Shown: positions 16,277-24,720, counted from the stretch's first letter. The stretch is 64,000 nt of DNA from Cohnella silvisoli (GCF_021190915.1 NZ_JAIOAP010000026.1:1-64000), one strand, 5' to 3'. A program made the numbers and translations. Notes: generated from the sequence alone by a model not told the origin.

Positions 16277-17043
16277 TTTTTCATCAAATGACTTGGCAAG
16301 AGCTGGGGAACGTCAATTGGAACGAGACTGCGGTAGTTGTTCCGGTAGGGGCAACCGAGCAGCATGGCCCGCATCTTCCCGTTGATACCGACACCTTGAT
16401 CGTGACCCGCCTCGCAGAGGAGTTAGAGCGCCGCAATGCCGGATCGATGCTGCTGACACCTACCGTATGGCTCGGTCACTCGCCTCATCACCTTTCGTTC
16501 GGCGGAACGTTGTCGCTCTACCATGAACCCTATATCGCCATGATCGTCGGCATTTGCAAGTCGTACATTTCCATGGGGGCACGCAAAATTTGGATATTGA
16601 ACGGTCACGGAGGAAACCGTGTTCCGCTCTCCATCGTCCTGCAGCAATTAAAGAATGAAAACCCGGATCGTATCGTGGCTTCCGCGGAGTATTGGAATAT
16701 TGCTAGGGGAGAAATCGGCGCCATCCGCGAATCGGGCTTCGGAGGACTCGGCCATGCTTGCGAGATGGAGACTTCCTTATATCTATATATGAAGGAATCT
16801 GGTGTTCGACAAGACCGGATACAAGATGATGGCGAGCAAGCGGAAGGCTCCATGTTCCGTTCGGAAATGCAGCACGGCAGCACGGCTTCCCGCGTTATCA
16901 ACTTCGATGAGATTACTTCTTCAGGAGTTTTCGGCAAACCAACGTTGGCTAGCGCTGACAAAGGACGTCGGTTTTACGAAGCGATATCGGAACGGTTGGA
17001 CGTCTTTGTCAAAGAATTTAATGCTATAGGAAAGCGGGAATAA
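16273..17043 (+). CDS. Creatininase-family amidohydrolase
   Basis: The 256-residue protein has the creatininase signature: VPVGATEQHGPHLPVDTD (metal ligands Glu, His and Asp, about residues 24-41), the NGHGGN motif (about residues 109-114) and a later conserved Glu (HACEMETS). Family members open cyclic amides, hydrolyse formamides or cleave small peptides, and use two metal ions. The TTG start overlaps the previous stop (TTGA) with GGTAGGTGG upstream. The enzyme suggests that the substrate or an intermediate contains a C-N bond, which would suit the RidA protein next door. The exact reaction is unknown. Confidence 0.85.
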   Translation: MIFHQMTWQELGNVNWNETAVVVPVGATEQHGPHLPVDTDTLIVTRLAEELERRNAGSMLLTPTVWLGHSPHHLSFGGTLSLYHEPYIAMIVGICKSYISMGARKIWILNGHGGNRVPLSIVLQQLKNENPDRIVASAEYWNIARGEIGAIRESGFGGLGHACEMETSLYLYMKESGVRQDRIQDDGEQAEGSMFRSEMQHGSTASRVINFDEITSSGVFGKPTLASADKGRRFYEAISERLDVFVKEFNAIGKRE

Positions 17044-17046
17044 CCC

Positions 17047-17424
17047 ATGACTAAACAAGCGATCGAATCCTCTCATGTTGCCAAACCTTTCGGTGCGTAT
17101 TCCACGGCGGTGCTTAAAGGAGATATGCTTTTCCTTTCAGGACACGGGCCGTTCGACGAAAATCAACAACTGATTGGTAAAGACGATTTCGCCATTCAGA
17201 CACACAAGACGATGCAGAACATCCGTTACGTTCTTGAAGACAATGGCTTTCATATGGATGATATTGTTCGTTCAACGGTCTATCTAAGCGATATTTCTCA
17301 TTGGGTGACCTTTAATGAAATATACGGACAGTATTTCAATCCGCCTTATCCCACACGCTGCGTGGTGGAATGCAAGCTTAACGGATTCATGGTCGAAATC
17401 GAATGCACCGCAATCAAAGGCTAG
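17047..17424 (+). CDS. RidA family protein (cluster copy)
   Basis: The 125-residue protein belongs to the YjgF/YER057c/UK114 family. The imine-binding arginine is kept in YPTRCVVE, and the C-terminal VEIECTAI follows family pattern. RidA-type enzymes deaminate reactive enamines and imines to ketones. Family members in catabolic operons often have dedicated steps. Only three bases separate it from the creatininase-family gene. It is distinct from the housekeeping ridA at 32692: that copy begins with the usual VSTQEAPAAIGPY motif, while this one has SSHVAKPFGAY. Confidence 0.88.
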   Translation: MTKQAIESSHVAKPFGAYSTAVLKGDMLFLSGHGPFDENQQLIGKDDFAIQTHKTMQNIRYVLEDNGFHMDDIVRSTVYLSDISHWVTFNEIYGQYFNPPYPTRCVVECKLNGFMVEIECTAIKG

Positions 17425-17443
17425 GGAAGGAGGCGAGTAGCCG

Positions 17444-18481
17444 GTGAACGACAAGGTTCGGCTCGCTGTCGTCGGTTGCGGGGATATTGCTGTTACCCGC
17501 CATATTCCGACGATTATGAATCACTCGGAGACTGAGCTTGTCGCGCTTTGTGATTCCGACATCACTCGCGTTAAGCCTCTAGCTTCCCAGAATGGAGTAC
17601 GGTCATGCACGGACGATTACCGTACGCTGTTAACCGATGATGGGATCGATGCCGTCATTGTTGCGACGCCTCCATGGGTGACCCCTAAGATCACGATGGA
17701 TTTTCTAAAGGCAGGGAAAGACGTGTTATGCGAGAAACCGATGGCTCTCGATCTGGAGACAGCCAAGCAGGTTTCACAAGTGGAGGAGGAGACGGGAAGA
17801 AAAGTGCAGATTGGCTTTACTTATCGGCACGACCCGCTGCTGGAGAAGCTCCGGGATTGGATCCGAGCAGATCGGCTAGGTTCGCCGCTCGTGTTCAGAC
17901 TAGGCATATACGATGAGATATGGGATCCGATCGGGAATCCGGAACATTATGATCGAATCCATAAGACGATGGAGCACGGCATTCCGTCCATTCATGATGG
18001 AGCACATATTGCGGACTTTCTGAACATGTTAACGGATTCTCCAGTTTCCCATGTGGAAGCTTTCGGATTGCAAAGCCGACCGGAATTCCCGACATCGAAC
18101 TATGATACCTCCGTTATTCGTTTCGCGAACGGTGATATGGCTAAGCTGGAGATTAGTTGGTTTTACCCGGTATTTCCTCAGGGGGAGTTTGAAGTTCTGG
18201 GACCAAAGGGCTTAGCTGTATTTGATCGATTCAAGCGCTATGTTGAACTCAGAACAAGAGAGACGACGGAGCGAGAGGTGCATGAAGAAGACTGGTGGGA
18301 AAGCTGTTTCCGCATTCAATTGGATCGATTCGTTGCGGGAATTCGTTCGGAGCATCCGTTTGTTCCTGGAACGTCGGAGGGCATATACAGTCTGAGCTTA
18401 ACCAAGGCAATCGAAATATCCATGGAGCGGAATAAAAATCTATTTTCAGGAGGAATAAACAATGGAATATCCAAACGATAA
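17444..18481 (+). CDS. Gfo/Idh/MocA family oxidoreductase
   Basis: The 345-residue protein has an N-terminal Rossmann fold (VVGCGDIAVTRH, about residues 8-19) and the EKP motif (CEKPMAL, about residue 97) with the catalytic lysine; a C-terminal alpha/beta domain follows. Members oxidise or reduce a hydroxyl of sugars, sugar acids, inositols or similar compounds with NAD(P). The start is GTG with GGAAGGAGG upstream. The last 20 bases overlap the RraA-like gene. In this cluster it could carry out the first oxidation, producing a lactone for the amidohydrolases; that is inference. Confidence 0.85.
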   Translation: MNDKVRLAVVGCGDIAVTRHIPTIMNHSETELVALCDSDITRVKPLASQNGVRSCTDDYRTLLTDDGIDAVIVATPPWVTPKITMDFLKAGKDVLCEKPMALDLETAKQVSQVEEETGRKVQIGFTYRHDPLLEKLRDWIRADRLGSPLVFRLGIYDEIWDPIGNPEHYDRIHKTMEHGIPSIHDGAHIADFLNMLTDSPVSHVEAFGLQSRPEFPTSNYDTSVIRFANGDMAKLEISWFYPVFPQGEFEVLGPKGLAVFDRFKRYVELRTRETTEREVHEEDWWESCFRIQLDRFVAGIRSEHPFVPGTSEGIYSLSLTKAIEISMERNKNLFSGGINNGISKR

Positions 18482-19127
18482 AACTCTCTTTGAAGTCATG
18501 AAGGATAAATTGTATACGGGAGTCATCTGCGATAGTATGGATGAGATCGGCTGCAGAAATCAAGCGATGCATGAAAGCATTCGCCCAATCCATACAGATA
18601 TGATTATCGTAGGCAGAGCCAAGACGATCTTGGCCGCGGACGTTTATTATATTCACGACAATCCCTACGAGATGGAGATCAATGCACTTGATAGCATTAA
18701 ACCGGGAGAAGTTGCCGTCGTCTGCACGAACCAATCGAAGAACAATGGGATATGGGGGGAGCTGCTATCGACGGCTACCCTGATGAGAGGCGGAACGGGT
18801 GCGATCGTCGAAGGCCTGATCCGCGATACGAAACAAATATTAAAACTCGATTTTCCAGTTTTCTGTACCGGGTTCAAACCCGTGGATTCCAAGGGGCGGG
18901 GTATCGTCATTGATTACGATTGTCCGGTAGTCGTGGGCGGTATTCAAGTATATCCCGGAGATGTCATATTCGCAGATATCGACGGTGTTGCGGTTATTCC
19001 TAAAGCGCTTGTGGAACAGGTCGTAAGCAACGCGCTTGATAAGGTGGAGCGGGAGAACCATACGCGCAGGGAACTGCAGGAAGGAAAGCTGCTGAAGGAC
19101 GTCTACGAAAAATATGGGGTTCTCTAG
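18462..19127 (+). CDS. RraA-family aldolase/decarboxylase
   Basis: The 221-residue protein is of the RraA/HMG-aldolase family, whose enzymatic members cleave 4-hydroxy-4-methyl-2-oxoglutarate type compounds to pyruvate or decarboxylate oxaloacetate. The metal and substrate core (GELLSTA, then GAIVEGLIRDTKQI with the catalytic Arg-Asp pair) is present near residues 96-125. AGGAGG lies ten bases before the ATG inside the previous gene. It could perform the last, carbon-carbon cleaving step of the pathway. A pure RNase-E regulatory role is unlikely in a Firmicute. Confidence 0.82.
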   Translation: MEYPNDKTLFEVMKDKLYTGVICDSMDEIGCRNQAMHESIRPIHTDMIIVGRAKTILAADVYYIHDNPYEMEINALDSIKPGEVAVVCTNQSKNNGIWGELLSTATLMRGGTGAIVEGLIRDTKQILKLDFPVFCTGFKPVDSKGRGIVIDYDCPVVVGGIQVYPGDVIFADIDGVAVIPKALVEQVVSNALDKVERENHTRRELQEGKLLKDVYEKYGVL

Positions 19128-19752
19128 ACCGGTTTATGGATGCGCGCGGCGGGAGATCGGACGATTTCCCGGTTTGCGCGATGAGATTTGGTTATCCTTG
19201 CCGTTCATGGAGTTGAAAGAAACCGAATCCGGTGGTCCTCCACGCTTAGCGACTGCGGTACAAGCTTATTGGAGCCAAGACAGAAGCAGCATCTGTTTCC
19301 GCTTCGTTGGAGCGGACGACGGGATTGTAAGTACATTTTTGGAGCATGATGACCCTTTATACATGGAGGACGTGATCGAGCTGTTTCTCAGCGAGACGGG
19401 CAGTATGAACCGATATAAGGAATTCGAGCTAAGCCCGGCGAATGTGAAATTCGATGCCGATATCATCAATGACCTGAAGAGCGATATCCAGGTAAACAGA
19501 AGCTGGCATGCAGCAGGCTGGCGAACGGAATTTGATATCGATCAAGCCCGGTCTGGATTTGTGTCCGTGTGGGAAATCCCCTTCGAATGCTTTGAGGTAG
19601 GCTGTCCTTCTCCGGACGACCGGTGGACAATGAATTGTTATCGGATCGACCGCAGCGAAAGGTTCGGAGACGAATATTCTGCTTGGTCGCCGACAGGCAA
19701 AATTAATTTTCATATCCCGGAATGTTTTGGTTGGCTATTATTCGAAAAATGA
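19114..19752 (+). CDS. CBM9-like/DOMON-type carbohydrate-binding protein
   Basis: The 212-residue protein resembles carbohydrate-binding module family 9-like domains (beta sandwich; AVQAYWSQDRSSICFRFVGADD, a conserved EDVIELFLS segment, and FELSP). No signal peptide is visible, so it is probably cytoplasmic, as are other single-domain members. It overlaps the RraA-like gene by 14 bases, which ties it to the operon. Its role may be binding a sugar intermediate or unknown catalysis. I am fairly sure of the fold, not of the function. Confidence 0.65.
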   Translation: MGFSRPVYGCARREIGRFPGLRDEIWLSLPFMELKETESGGPPRLATAVQAYWSQDRSSICFRFVGADDGIVSTFLEHDDPLYMEDVIELFLSETGSMNRYKEFELSPANVKFDADIINDLKSDIQVNRSWHAAGWRTEFDIDQARSGFVSVWEIPFECFEVGCPSPDDRWTMNCYRIDRSERFGDEYSAWSPTGKINFHIPECFGWLLFEK

Positions 19753-19855
19753 ACGGAATTCATCATATGGAAGGGATTTCGCCAACAAATATCGAATATC
19801 CTTATTCAGGAAGAAAAGAAGATCCGGTCTTGCCGGGAAGAAAGGAAATCGTGGT

Positions 19856-20629
19856 GTGAAAAAATATAGCGTGCCTGCAATCGATAAAACGATGGCAATC
19901 TTCAAACTGTTTGCAGAATCGGAGCAGGATTATACAGTTACGGAAATTCACTCCCAATTAGATATTCCCAAAGGCACTGTATTCATGATATTAAGCGTTC
20001 TTGAAGGGTACGGAATGGTTAAGAAGGATACCCATGGATGCTATTCGCTTGGGCCGAAAATTTACGAACTCGGAATGGCTTACATGACCAAAATAGATAT
20101 TAAACAAATTGCAAAGCCCTTTATGAACCGCCTTGCCCAAGAAACGAAATTTACAGCGCACCTTGGAATTATGAGTGATAATCGAATCTTGTTCGTTGAG
20201 AAGGTTGAGCTTCAATCTTTCATTAAATTCAGTACTTTTCCGGGGATGCGCTCAGATATTCACAATAGCAGTTTAGGCAAAGCCATCGCTGCTTTCTTGC
20301 CTGAAGAAGAAGTAGACCGGGCGATTGAGGCAGTAGGTATGGGAAGATATACGCCGAACACGATTACCGAGCCCGAGTTGTTCAAACAAGTGCTTAGCCG
20401 GATTAGAATAAACGGGTATTCCATTGAAGATGAGGAAGGGGAAATCGGCGTTCGATGCGTAGGTGCACCGATCTTTGATCACGAAGGCAAAGTGATCGCA
20501 GCCATAAGTATTACCGCATTGAAATCGGACTTGCCCGCCGACTTGCTCCCGGTAATCGGAGAGAAAATCAAGGAAACCGCGGTCGCGATTTCGAAAGAGC
20601 TCGGATACGAGATTAAAAAAACCGATTAG
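19856..20629 (+). CDS. IclR-family transcriptional regulator
   Basis: The 257-residue protein has an N-terminal winged helix (VPAIDKTMAIFKLFAES..., about residues 5-65) and a C-terminal effector domain with the family DNSSLGKAIAAFLP-like stretch (HNSSLGKA) and CVGAPIFD. IclR proteins bind palindromes as dimers or tetramers and respond to pathway intermediates. I chose GTG 19856 with AAAGGAAA upstream; the open frame extends further back but the added residues lack family likeness. It closes the cluster and is the likely binder of the palindromes at 8062-8533. Confidence 0.88.
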   Translation: MKKYSVPAIDKTMAIFKLFAESEQDYTVTEIHSQLDIPKGTVFMILSVLEGYGMVKKDTHGCYSLGPKIYELGMAYMTKIDIKQIAKPFMNRLAQETKFTAHLGIMSDNRILFVEKVELQSFIKFSTFPGMRSDIHNSSLGKAIAAFLPEEEVDRAIEAVGMGRYTPNTITEPELFKQVLSRIRINGYSIEDEEGEIGVRCVGAPIFDHEGKVIAAISITALKSDLPADLLPVIGEKIKETAVAISKELGYEIKKTD

Positions 20630-20652
20630 CCTTCCTGTTTGATCATACATTC

Positions 20653-20692
20653 CGAAACCCCTGCGGGAAGTTCAGGGGTTTTGGATTTTTTC
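20653..20692 (+). terminator. Terminator of the catabolic cluster
   Basis: AAACCCCTG / CAGGGGTTT with a nine-base loop, followed by TTGGATTTTTT. Confidence 0.82.
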
Positions 20693-20945
20693 ATAGTATA
20701 GGAAATTTAATGATCGTCGATTGTGAATATAAGCGCGGGTACTTGTTCGGCAAATCAACTCTCCAAGATCTTCTAAGGACCCAAAAGGCCTTTGCAATAT
20801 GAAACTTAGGAATTCTTGTTGCTGTAACGGCCAAATCCTATGGGAAACCCTGTAATTTGGGTTTTCGGAATTGCATCTATCCAAGAAGTCGAGTAAGCTA
20901 ATGGGCGTGAAGCCTCTCAAGTATGCTGAAAGGGGAAGCTGTCTT
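20693..20945 (+). other. Gap between catabolic cluster and trmN6-like gene
   Basis: I see no gene, clear promoter or structured RNA here. It is the right junction of the insertion; no repeat matching the left junction (after 7888) was found by eye. Confidence 0.4.
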
Positions 20946-21797
20946 ATGAACCCAGTGGATGAATCAACCGCCCGATTGCAAATGGGAGAACGATTGGATG
21001 ACCTGCTCACCCATAATCTTAAGATCATCCAAAGCCCCGAAGTATTCAGCTTCTCGCTGGATGCGGTGCTGCTGGCGAGGTTCGCAGGAGTGCCGCCTCG
21101 GGGACGCATGCTCGATCTTTGCACCGGCAACGGGGTTATCCCGTTATTGCTCACGACTCGAACGGATGCTTCGATCGATGGCGTGGAAATACAGCCGCGG
21201 CTAGCGGATATGGCAAGAAGAAGCGTTCAGTTAAATGGACTATCCCATAAAATTAAGATTATAGAAAGCGACTTGCGCGAGTGGAAAGTGGAAGGGGAGT
21301 TATACGATGCCGTTACGGTTAATCCGCCTTATCTGCCCTTGCAAAGCGGAGACCACAAAGGCAACCCCCATCAAGCCATGGCTCGCCATGAGATTGGTTG
21401 CAACCTAGAGGATGTCATCGCTGCCACGTCGCGTGCCGTTCGTCCGGGCGGCAGGGTATCGATGGTGCATCGACCCTCACGCCTCGTGGATATTATCGAC
21501 TGCATGCGAAGGTATCGGCTGGAGCCTAAACGCATTCGATTCGTTCATCCCCGCCAAGAGGCGGAATCGAACATGGTATTAATAGAAGCTTCACGGGAAG
21601 GCAAGCCGGAGGTCAGGCTGTTACCGCCATTGATCGTATATGGAGAAGATGGGGATTATTCACCGGAACTGCTTGCGGTGTTCTATGGCAAGGCCGCAGA
21701 GTTGCCGGATTTTAAACGGAACAACGGACGTGCACCGGTTGCGGTTAAACGGGAAAAGGGTAATGGAGGGGGAAGTGTAAACAGTGACTCTCAATGA
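20946..21797 (+). CDS. yabB: tRNA1(Val) (adenine-N6)-methyltransferase-like protein (YabB)
   Basis: The 283-residue SAM-dependent methyltransferase has the binding motif LDLCTGNGVIPLLL (about residues 56-69) and the catalytic NPPYLP motif typical of N6-adenine methylation. It is the YabB/TrmN6 family, which acts on tRNA. ATG 20946 is preferred because AAAGGGGAAG lies about nine bases upstream; the frame stays open for 25 codons before it. It overlaps rsmI by 14 bases. The GIY-YIG gene yazA, found between these two in B. subtilis, is absent. Confidence 0.87.
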   Translation: MNPVDESTARLQMGERLDDLLTHNLKIIQSPEVFSFSLDAVLLARFAGVPPRGRMLDLCTGNGVIPLLLTTRTDASIDGVEIQPRLADMARRSVQLNGLSHKIKIIESDLREWKVEGELYDAVTVNPPYLPLQSGDHKGNPHQAMARHEIGCNLEDVIAATSRAVRPGGRVSMVHRPSRLVDIIDCMRRYRLEPKRIRFVHPRQEAESNMVLIEASREGKPEVRLLPPLIVYGEDGDYSPELLAVFYGKAAELPDFKRNNGRAPVAVKREKGNGGGSVNSDSQ

Positions 21798-22725
21798 AAC
21801 GAATTTATCCGCGAAGGTTGCGGTTCAACGCAGCTTCACTCCCCGCGACAAACTTGGAACGCTTTACTTAGTCGCGACTCCGATCGGCAACCTGGAGGAT
21901 ATGACCTTCCGGGCGATCCGAACGTTGCGAGAGGTTCAGCTTATCGCCGCGGAGGATACCCGGCAAACGCGAAAGCTGTTGACTCATTACGAAATCCAGA
22001 ATCGGCTGGTAAGCTATCATGAACACAATAAGGAAGCGAGCGGACCTGAGATGATCAGACTGCTGGCGGAAGGACACAATATCGCGCTCGTTAGCGATGC
22101 CGGTATTCCGGCAATATCCGACCCCGGAGCCGAGCTCGTTCGCGATGCCGTTGCGGAAGGCATTGCGGTCGTCCCGATTCCCGGAGCGAATGCGGCATTG
22201 TCCGCCTTGATCATTTCCGGGTTGCCGACGGATCGGTTTCTATTTGTCGGATTTCCGCCGCGCGATCGCAAAGGACTCAATAAGTTTCTCGACGGGTTGG
22301 AGAACGAAAGCGGGACTCTCCTGTTCTATGAATCGCCGCATCGCATTAAGAAGACGCTGACCATCGTAGCAGAGCGCTGGGGCGACCGAAGCATGGCTAT
22401 CGTACGCGAACTGACCAAACGTCACGAAGAAGCAGTTAGGGGGACCGTTCAAGCTTGTTTAAGCCATGTTGAAGAGTTCCCTCCGCTAGGCGAGTGCTGC
22501 ATCGTTATGCAGGGATTATCCGAAGCGAAGCGTACGGCTGACGATGAAGCGGAAGCTGCTTCCGCCTGGTGGTCGGCATTGACGCTAGGCCAGCATGTTA
22601 AACATTACGAATCCCTTAAGCTTAAACCCAAGGAAGCGATGAAGTCAGTGGCGATGGATCGCGGTATTTCTCGGAGAGACGTTTATCAAGCACTGTTGGA
22701 TGTCGAGGACGAGACGGAAAACTAG
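21784..22725 (+). CDS. rsmI: 16S rRNA (cytidine-1402-2'-O)-methyltransferase
   Basis: The 313-residue tetrapyrrole-methylase fold enzyme methylates the ribose of C1402 in the 16S decoding centre. Hallmarks are LVATPIGNLEDMTFRA, AAEDTRQTRKLL, SDAGIPAISDPG and PGANAALSALIISGLPTDRF. The GTG start overlaps yabB and follows GGAGGGGGAAG. The protein has a 20-residue lead before the family core. Standard order yabB-rsmI-abrB is kept. Confidence 0.95.
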   Translation: MTLNETNLSAKVAVQRSFTPRDKLGTLYLVATPIGNLEDMTFRAIRTLREVQLIAAEDTRQTRKLLTHYEIQNRLVSYHEHNKEASGPEMIRLLAEGHNIALVSDAGIPAISDPGAELVRDAVAEGIAVVPIPGANAALSALIISGLPTDRFLFVGFPPRDRKGLNKFLDGLENESGTLLFYESPHRIKKTLTIVAERWGDRSMAIVRELTKRHEEAVRGTVQACLSHVEEFPPLGECCIVMQGLSEAKRTADDEAEAASAWWSALTLGQHVKHYESLKLKPKEAMKSVAMDRGISRRDVYQALLDVEDETEN

Positions 22726-22728
22726 GAC

Positions 22729-22763
22729 AAAAAAAATCCTCCCGAGATCGATATCGGGAGGGT
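22729..22763 (-). terminator. Terminator between rsmI and abrB
   Basis: CCTCCCGA / TCGGGAGG hairpin with a run of eight A on its left side. Read on the minus strand this is a hairpin plus U8, so it mainly ends abrB; it may also weakly stop rsmI. Confidence 0.8.
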
Positions 22764-22831
22764 TTGCAAGGAGTATAAAAAGGTTGGAATTAACAATTAT
22801 TAGATCACATTTTCATTATAACTTATTTTCT

Positions 22832-23086
22832 TTAATTTGTCACAGGTGAAGGTAAATCCTTCAAACATTCTCTGCAAACTATTTTTCCTTTGAAATAAGT
22901 TACGTTCTCCGCGTTGCCGCAGAAGATGCAAGCAGGCTCGTATTTCTTCAGCATGATACGCTCTCCATCAACATAAATCTCAAGAGCGTCTTTCTCTCCG
23001 ATGCCTAACGTGCGGCGCAATTCGATCGGAATGACCACCCGACCCAGTTCATCGACTTTCCGCACAATACCCGTTGATTTCATCAT
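22832..23086 (-). CDS. abrB: Transition-state regulator AbrB
   Basis: The 84-residue protein has an AbrB/SpoVT swapped-hairpin DNA-binding domain almost identical to B. subtilis AbrB (STGIVRKVDELGRVVIPIEL, LRRTLGIGEKDALEIYVDGE). The C-terminal part differs: it carries two CxxC pairs (CIFCGN, CREC), a probable zinc site, as in clostridial relatives. AbrB represses stationary-phase genes during growth and is itself repressed by Spo0A-P. GAGGGG precedes the start. It is one of the three minus-strand genes, in its conserved place after rsmI. Two Spo0A-like boxes lie downstream of its predicted transcription start. Confidence 0.95.
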   Translation of the reverse strand: MMKSTGIVRKVDELGRVVIPIELRRTLGIGEKDALEIYVDGERIMLKKYEPACIFCGNAENVTYFKGKIVCRECLKDLPSPVTN

Positions 23087-23153
23087 TTGGTAATACCCCT
23101 CTCATAAGGTTAGAATAAAAACAACGGACCACCATATGTAGAGCTTGTCCGTA

Positions 23154-23170
23154 TTCGCCAGCATTCGACA
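23154..23170 (-). promoter_or_regulatory. Tandem Spo0A boxes in the abrB leader
   Basis: On the minus strand TGTCGAA (23170-23164, perfect, flanked by TT) is followed ten bases later by TGGCGAA (23160-23154, one mismatch). They lie about 17-33 bases downstream of the predicted abrB start point, where bound Spo0A-P would block transcription as in B. subtilis. Confidence 0.65.
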
Positions 23171-23193
23171 AAGTTCTCTGTTTTCCGATTTCT

Positions 23194-23222
23194 ATCGTAC
23201 CAACGATTCCCAAAAAAGTCAA
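23194..23222 (-). promoter_or_regulatory. Sigma-A promoter of abrB
   Basis: On the minus strand TTGACT (23222-23217), 17 bases, TACGAT (23199-23194). It lies about 110 bases before the abrB start codon. Confidence 0.7.
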
Positions 23223-23331
23223 CCTGATTTGATAGGTTTGAAATGATAGAATCGCCTTAAATCCTATAAAATAGGGCAATACCAAGAACAAAACACCTTT
23301 GATAGAAGGGGGGGACATTAGGAAACTGTTA

Positions 23332-23379
23332 AACGACATAATTCGACATTATTCGACTTAATGCAAATATTTTGTCGAA
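23332..23379 (+). promoter_or_regulatory. Spo0A box cluster upstream of the HD phosphohydrolase gene
   Basis: AACGACA (23332), TTCGACA (23342) and TTCGACT (23352) lie exactly ten bases apart, i.e. on one face of the helix; an inverted perfect TGTCGAA follows at 23373-23379. They sit 27-74 bases before the start codon at 23406 and could also affect divergent abrB. Confidence 0.6.
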
Positions 23380-23405
23380 TGATGAACCTATTTGAGGTGA
23401 TACCT

Positions 23406-24698
23406 ATGCTCACGCAGCTGCAAGAAGAGAAGGTTTTCAAGGACCCTGTTCATCATTCCATTTATGTGCAGGACATGACCATCTGGAAACTCATTAACAC
23501 GCCAGAGTTCCAGCGTCTCAGAAGAATACGCCAGCTGGGCACCTCCTATCTGACCTTTCATGGAGCGGAGCATAGCCGTTTTTCCCATTCCTTGGGTGTC
23601 TATGAAATTACTCGGAAAATTATTTCTCAATTCGAGCGTAATGGATTCACGGATTGGCCGCAAGAGGAAAAATTACTAAGTCTTTGCGCAGCGTTGTTGC
23701 ACGATGTAGGTCATGGTCCGTTCTCCCATTCCTTGGAGCAAATCTTCCATACTGACCATGAGCAATGGACCTGCGATATCATACTTGGACAAACCGAAGT
23801 TAATCGTGTATTGCGAGACGTCGACCCTCAGTTTCCGGACAAAGTGGCTTCCGTCATCTGCAAGAAATATGAGAAGCCCATAGTCGTTAGCCTTGTATCC
23901 AGTCAGATGGACGCGGATCGCATGGATTATTTGCTGCGGGACGCATATTTCACCGGCGTAAATTACGGGACGTTCGACTTGGATCGCATTCTTCGCGTAT
24001 TACGTCCCTATAAAGGTAAAATCGTGGTGAAGGAAAGCGGAATGCATGCGGTGGAAGATTATTTAATGTCACGCTATCAGATGTACTGGCAAGTTTATTT
24101 TCATCCCGTGACCCGAAGCTCGGAAATCGTTCTGCGACAAATTTTGCGAAGGGCGAGCGAACTGCATAAGGAAGGATACGAATTCGGATTTATGCTGCCG
24201 CCGATTCGAGGGCTGTTGGAAGGTTCCATATCGTTGCGCCATTACTTAAAATTAGATGAAGCTATGCTGCAAACGGCGTTCGGACAATGGCAGGAGGAGA
24301 AGGACGAGTTGCTGTCCGATCTATGCGGACGTTTCTTGAACCGGCAGCTTTATAAATACGTTCAATTGGAGCAGCAGGATAGCAGTTGGCTGGATGAAAT
24401 TAAACAAGAATGGCGACAAATCGGATTAAATCCGGACTACCATATGGAAGTCGATACCCCGATGGATTCGCCTTACGACGTATACAAGCCGGGGACTTTG
24501 CCGGATGGTAAAGAGAAGCCTCCCATCCTGCTCTTGGATGATCAAGAGCAGTTGACGGAAATATCGGTGAAGTCGGATATTATCCAATCTATTGCGGGTT
24601 TGCAGAGGGGGAAATACTACATTTATTATCCAGAGGAAAACGTGCTCCCACACGCTCACAAGCTAAGTTCAGATACCCGCAAAAAACTGTCTATATAA
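23406..24698 (+). CDS. HD-domain phosphohydrolase (YwfO/SAMHD1-like dNTPase family)
   Basis: The 430-residue protein is of the COG1078 type, close in length to B. subtilis YwfO. Metal and catalytic motifs are EHSRFSHSLGVYE and LHDVGHGPFSHSLE (about residues 54-66 and 97-110), and a later SSQMDADRMDYLLRDA with the distal Asp. Members hydrolyse dNTPs or other nucleotides. I chose ATG 23406, eight bases after GAGG; upstream codons in frame have no such site. It replaces metS, which precedes tatD in B. subtilis. Spo0A-type boxes before it suggest control at the onset of sporulation. Confidence 0.85.
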   Translation: MLTQLQEEKVFKDPVHHSIYVQDMTIWKLINTPEFQRLRRIRQLGTSYLTFHGAEHSRFSHSLGVYEITRKIISQFERNGFTDWPQEEKLLSLCAALLHDVGHGPFSHSLEQIFHTDHEQWTCDIILGQTEVNRVLRDVDPQFPDKVASVICKKYEKPIVVSLVSSQMDADRMDYLLRDAYFTGVNYGTFDLDRILRVLRPYKGKIVVKESGMHAVEDYLMSRYQMYWQVYFHPVTRSSEIVLRQILRRASELHKEGYEFGFMLPPIRGLLEGSISLRHYLKLDEAMLQTAFGQWQEEKDELLSDLCGRFLNRQLYKYVQLEQQDSSWLDEIKQEWRQIGLNPDYHMEVDTPMDSPYDVYKPGTLPDGKEKPPILLLDDQEQLTEISVKSDIIQSIAGLQRGKYYIYYPEENVLPHAHKLSSDTRKKLSI

Positions 24699-24720
24699 TA
24701 GAAGGGAGACAAACTCCGAC

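Noticed and set aside
7862..20945. Prophage or transposon carrying the catabolic cluster
   Set aside because: No integrase, transposase, terminal repeats or tRNA target were seen at the junctions; base composition looks like the surroundings.
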